Source of the DNA: Candidatus Peregrinibacteria bacterium
Lineage (GTDB): Bacteria > Patescibacteriota > Gracilibacteria > UM-FILTER-43-11
Direction: 5' to 3'
Length of the DNA stretch: 8,823 nt
Assembly (NCBI GenBank): GCA_016220125.1
Contig: JACRIF010000051.1
Span: 1-8,823 of the forward strand
In this document: piece after piece, positions 6,812 to 8,823 of the stretch
Layout of the letters: each line of letters opens with the position of its first letter
Numbering within the stretch: the stretch's first letter is position 1
The notes under the pieces: model-generated
What the model saw: the letters and a program-made list of their open reading frames with translations, nothing else
The model's database searches: none
Told to the model about the DNA's origin: nothing
Position numbers and translations under genes: made by a program

Positions 6812-8133
6812 TTCTTGGCTAAAAGCTCGGCGCAGGCCTCGCGGACGGAGGGTTCGGGGTAGAGGTCAACGAGTTTCCCTTGGTTACTCTTCCCCGCCAC
6901 AGGAGCTATGCCTGAAGAGGCGAGGCGGGAGCGGATTGTGGGGGTCGAAACCCCTAAAAAACGGGCGAGTGCCCATCGAGTTCCGTGATGGATTCCATTG
7001 ATCATCACGAAACCATCAGAACCGCAAACTGGGAGACTCAGGCCAAGGAGGTCAGCGCAGGCTTGGCGAAGAACAGCTTCGGGAAAAAAGTCGTGCAACT
7101 GACCGCTTTTTGTCCTGCCAAGGCAAGGATCGGTGCCAGATGATGAAAGACGAGAGGCGATTGAATTTTGGGAAATCTCGAGCTCCCGGGACCAAGCACT
7201 GATGGTGCCATGGCGGATGCCACCAATCTCAAAAAAACCTGATTCGTCCCCTTGGGGCAATTCACCAAAGAAATCGGAACAGGCCTCGCGGACGGCGGGC
7301 TCGGAATAATAATCCAAAATCCTGCCTTGGCTTCCTTTTCCCTTGGCACTGACGACTGAAACCGTACGGAGGCGGTAGGTCACGGCAGATGATGAGACTC
7401 TAAGCTCGCGGGACCAAGCCCCAACGGTGCCATGGCGGATGCCATCCACAACGAAAAATCCCGACTTTTCAGTCTTTGGAAGCGGCTTAAGGAGATCAGT
7501 GCAGGCGGCGCGAACCGCGGACTCGGGGTAGAAATCATGAATCCGGCCCAACGAGTCCTTCCCCTCAACTGGTGAAACGGAGGAAGCTTGAATACGCCTT
7601 TCGACACTCTGCCTTGAAATTCCCAGCTTATGCGACCAAGCAAAAGCGGTGCCGAAGCAAATTCCATCGAGGCTGAAAAACCCCTTCTCATCCGCTTGGG
7701 GCAAGGAACGAAGGAGGTTGGCGCAGGCTGCGCGGACGGCGGGCTCGGGGTAGAAGTCGAAGATTCTGCCACCCGCGTCCCTTCCTTCGACAGGCACAAT
7801 GGTGCCGGATCCAAGATGCCTTGCTATGGTCTGATTTGAAATCCCAAGCTCACGGGACCACGCCAAGCGAGAGCCATAACGAACCCCCTCCAACTCGAAA
7901 AAGTCGGATTCGTCGGCCTGGGGCAAGGGACGAAGAAGATCCGCGCAGGCCTCGCGGACGGCGAACTCGGAATAATAGGCATTCCTCAATACACGCTTCA
8001 ACCTGTCCCTACCATCCACCCCAATTTTGCTTATCACCTTGAGCTTGTTGCGAATCGTATCTTCCGAAATCCGCACGCCCTCGTGCTTCTCGAACCACTC
8101 AGCCCATGTTTTGCAGGTGGCGCGCTTGATCAT
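6802..8133 (-). CDS. Tandem helix-turn-helix module protein B (N-cap plus five modules)
   Basis: ATG 8133 is chosen because its product begins MIKRATC.TWA, like protein C, and because it forms an ATGA overlap with the upstream stop; the frame is open to 8247 but that stretch is a shadow of the upstream gene. The 443 aa divide into a cap (1-73) and five repeats (74-147, 148-221, 222-295, 296-370, 371-443). Repeats read GFFEIGGIRHGT, an HTH (AWSRELGISQNSIASRL type), then G+..G...D[FY][YF]PE.AVR.AC.DLL, with linkers such as LPQADE. Repeats 1-4 share AWS.EL and the LPQ/LPK linker, while the last has ALARFLGVS and resembles the end modules of proteins A and C. This suggests internal expansion between fixed caps. 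There is no catalytic domain. The tail is AKKKK, with codons AAG AAG AAA AAA TGA. I infer a nucleic-acid-binding array. HTH units of similar look occur in phage and HNH-associated proteins, but I cannot assign a family. Confidence 0.85.
   Translation of the reverse strand: MIKRATCKTWAEWFEKHEGVRISEDTIRNKLKVISKIGVDGRDRLKRVLRNAYYSEFAVREACADLLRPLPQADESDFFELEGVRYGSRLAWSRELGISNQTIARHLGSGTIVPVEGRDAGGRIFDFYPEPAVRAACANLLRSLPQADEKGFFSLDGICFGTAFAWSHKLGISRQSVERRIQASSVSPVEGKDSLGRIHDFYPESAVRAACTDLLKPLPKTEKSGFFVVDGIRHGTVGAWSRELRVSSSAVTYRLRTVSVVSAKGKGSQGRILDYYSEPAVREACSDFFGELPQGDESGFFEIGGIRHGTISAWSRELEISQNSIASRLSSSGTDPCLGRTKSGQLHDFFPEAVLRQACADLLGLSLPVCGSDGFVMINGIHHGTRWALARFLGVSTPTIRSRLASSGIAPVAGKSNQGKLVDLYPEPSVREACAELLAKKKK
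6805..8133 (-). repeat. Module array in protein B: 6 units of 73-75 codons
   Basis: In reading order the units are 8133-7915 (cap), 7914-7693, 7692-7471, 7470-7249, 7248-7024 and 7023-6805, a period of about 222 bp. Variable pairs in the recognition helix are ED/RN, NQ/AR, RQ/ER, SS/TY, QN/AS and TP/RS. Module 3 lacks the turn glycine (LRVS), module 4 has Glu there (LEIS), and module 3 ends in CSDFF instead of CADLL. Confidence 0.9.
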
Positions 8134-8139
8134 TTTTTC
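8113..8139 (-). repeat. 27-nt exact direct repeat, copy 2 (junction of genes A and B)
   Basis: It is identical to 6785-6811 and again spans G-A6-TGA of the upstream gene and the first seven codons of the next gene, with the ATGA overlap at 8130-8133. Confidence 0.95.
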
Positions 8140-8823
8140 GATTTCTTCCCACCAGAGGTGGATCCGCCTTTGGCGGAGACTAAAAGATCCTTGCAAGCCT
8201 CGCGGGCGGCGGGCTCGGGGTAGAGGTCGGTCAGTTTTCCGTTGCATCCCCTGCCACGAACCGGCCCGAGGCCCGAGGAGGCAAGGCGTTCAGATACGGT
8301 TTTTTCTACGAGCCCGAGGAAGCGGGCGAGAGATAGCCTGGTCCCATGTAGAACCCCGTCTATCTTAATAAAACCATCTGGGCCCACTTTTGGAGCCTCG
8401 ATCAAATCTTTACAAAGTTTCCGCAAGGCGAGTTCGGGGTAGAGGTCGGCCAAATGATCATTCGAATCTTTCCCTTGAATGGGTTTAACCCCTGAAGACT
8501 GGATACGCACTTTGATGGCAGTAATGGAAAGCCCTAACAAACCAGTAAAAGTTGATAAAGTTCCATAGCTCACACCATCGATCTCAATTAATCCATTTGG
8601 GCCCGCCTTAGGCAGCGGAGCAAGAAGATCCGCGCACTTTTCTCGCGCGATGTGCTCAGGATAAAAATTACATTGATGATTCTGGATGTCCTTCCCCACC
8701 ATCGGCTGAACTCCGAAGACCTTAAGACGTCTTGCAATAGCTGGTTCACTTAACCCTAATGCTTTTGCGAGACTTGGTATCGAGCCATATCGAATTCCTT
8801 CGACCTCGACAAAACACTCATGA
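8130..8823 (-). CDS. Tandem helix-turn-helix module protein A, N-terminal part outside the window
   Basis: The frame is open from the right edge (first whole codon 8822-8820) to TGA at 8132-8130, giving 230 residues. The ATG at 8702 lies in the middle of a module, so it is not the start. Reading from the edge restores a complete first module (FVEVEGIRYGS, LAKALGLSEPAIARRL, YPEHIAREKCADLL). Three full modules are visible. The last (GFIKIDGVLHGT, LARFLGLVEKTVSERL, DLYPEPAAREACKDLL) is close to the last module of protein B. The tail is longer than in B and C (VSAKGGSTSGGKKSKK), a flexible, basic end. By analogy with B and C, a cap starting MIKRATC and perhaps more modules lie to the right. It is the first visible gene of a three-gene leftward run coupled by ATGA overlaps. 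Function is inferred as nucleic-acid binding only. Confidence 0.85.
   Translation of the reverse strand, partial: HECFVEVEGIRYGSIPSLAKALGLSEPAIARRLKVFGVQPMVGKDIQNHQCNFYPEHIAREKCADLLAPLPKAGPNGLIEIDGVSYGTLSTFTGLLGLSITAIKVRIQSSGVKPIQGKDSNDHLADLYPELALRKLCKDLIEAPKVGPDGFIKIDGVLHGTRLSLARFLGLVEKTVSERLASSGLGPVRGRGCNGKLTDLYPEPAAREACKDLLVSAKGGSTSGGKKSKK
8133..8822 (-). repeat. Module array in protein A: at least 3 units of 73-84 codons
   Basis: In reading order the units are 8822-8604, 8603-8385 and 8384-8133, the last including the Gly/Ser/Lys tail. Variable pairs in the recognition helix are EP/AR, IT/KV and EK/SE. The Arg before the final Leu/Ile of the helix and the Cys of RxxCxxL[LI] are present in all three. 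Confidence 0.9.

Noticed and set aside
8134..8247. Longer N-terminus for module protein B
   Set aside because: This stretch is antiphase to the conserved module of protein A, and the real start is marked by the ATGA overlap and the MIKRATC beginning shared with protein C.
5690..8822. Regular 222-225-bp repeats as a CRISPR-like or non-coding array
   Set aside because: The period is a whole number of codons, the frame stays open, and conservation follows amino acids, so it is a protein repeat.

Overview
The window looks like chromosomal sequence from a bacterium of the Candidate Phyla Radiation (Patescibacteria). The evidence is indirect: a run of small secreted Mbov_0395/TrbC-type pilin-like proteins, one fused to a MopE-like metal-binding stretch, beside many unrecognised proteins. 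TAA, TAG and TGA all end genes here, so the code is standard. This argues against the Gracilibacteria/Absconditabacteria, which read TGA as glycine. No lineage can be fixed without a search.

Left part, + strand (1-2400): the end of an unrecognised hydrophilic protein overlaps by 8 nt a 193-aa four-TM protein built from two T4SS-pilin-like units. Next come a 122-aa single-unit pilin-like protein and a 234-aa protein with a signal peptide, a Cys/Asp-rich metal-binding ectodomain and a C-terminal pilin-like unit. All three share a loop of the form YATAxGxExKxxKA between two hydrophobic helices. They probably form or decorate a surface or DNA-transfer structure. A hairpin followed by T5 (2430-2467) closes this block and also lies downstream of the convergent minus-strand genes.

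Middle, - strand (2490-5548): a complete uvrB, probably with its own sigma70-like promoter, is followed by two short paralogous proteins of about 170 aa with three degenerate helical repeats each. Their family is not recognised.

Right part, - strand (5687-8823): three consecutive genes, the most upstream one cut by the window edge, consist almost entirely of a 73-75-aa module. Fourteen modules are visible (at least 3, then 6, then 5 per protein). Each has a short hydrophobic strand-like segment with a [HYF]G[TS] motif, a canonical helix-turn-helix, and a segment ending in [YF][PS]ExxxRxxCxxLL. The two visible gene junctions are ATGA overlaps inside an identical 27-nt sequence. All three proteins end in a lysine-rich tail whose last codons are AAA AAA. 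The scaffold is conserved while the exposed positions of the recognition helix vary from module to module. This suggests a modular, possibly programmable, nucleic-acid-binding array and is the best candidate here for an undescribed system. Its function is inferred only.

There is no gene-free stretch longer than 300 bases. I found no rRNA, tRNA, CRISPR array or transposase.
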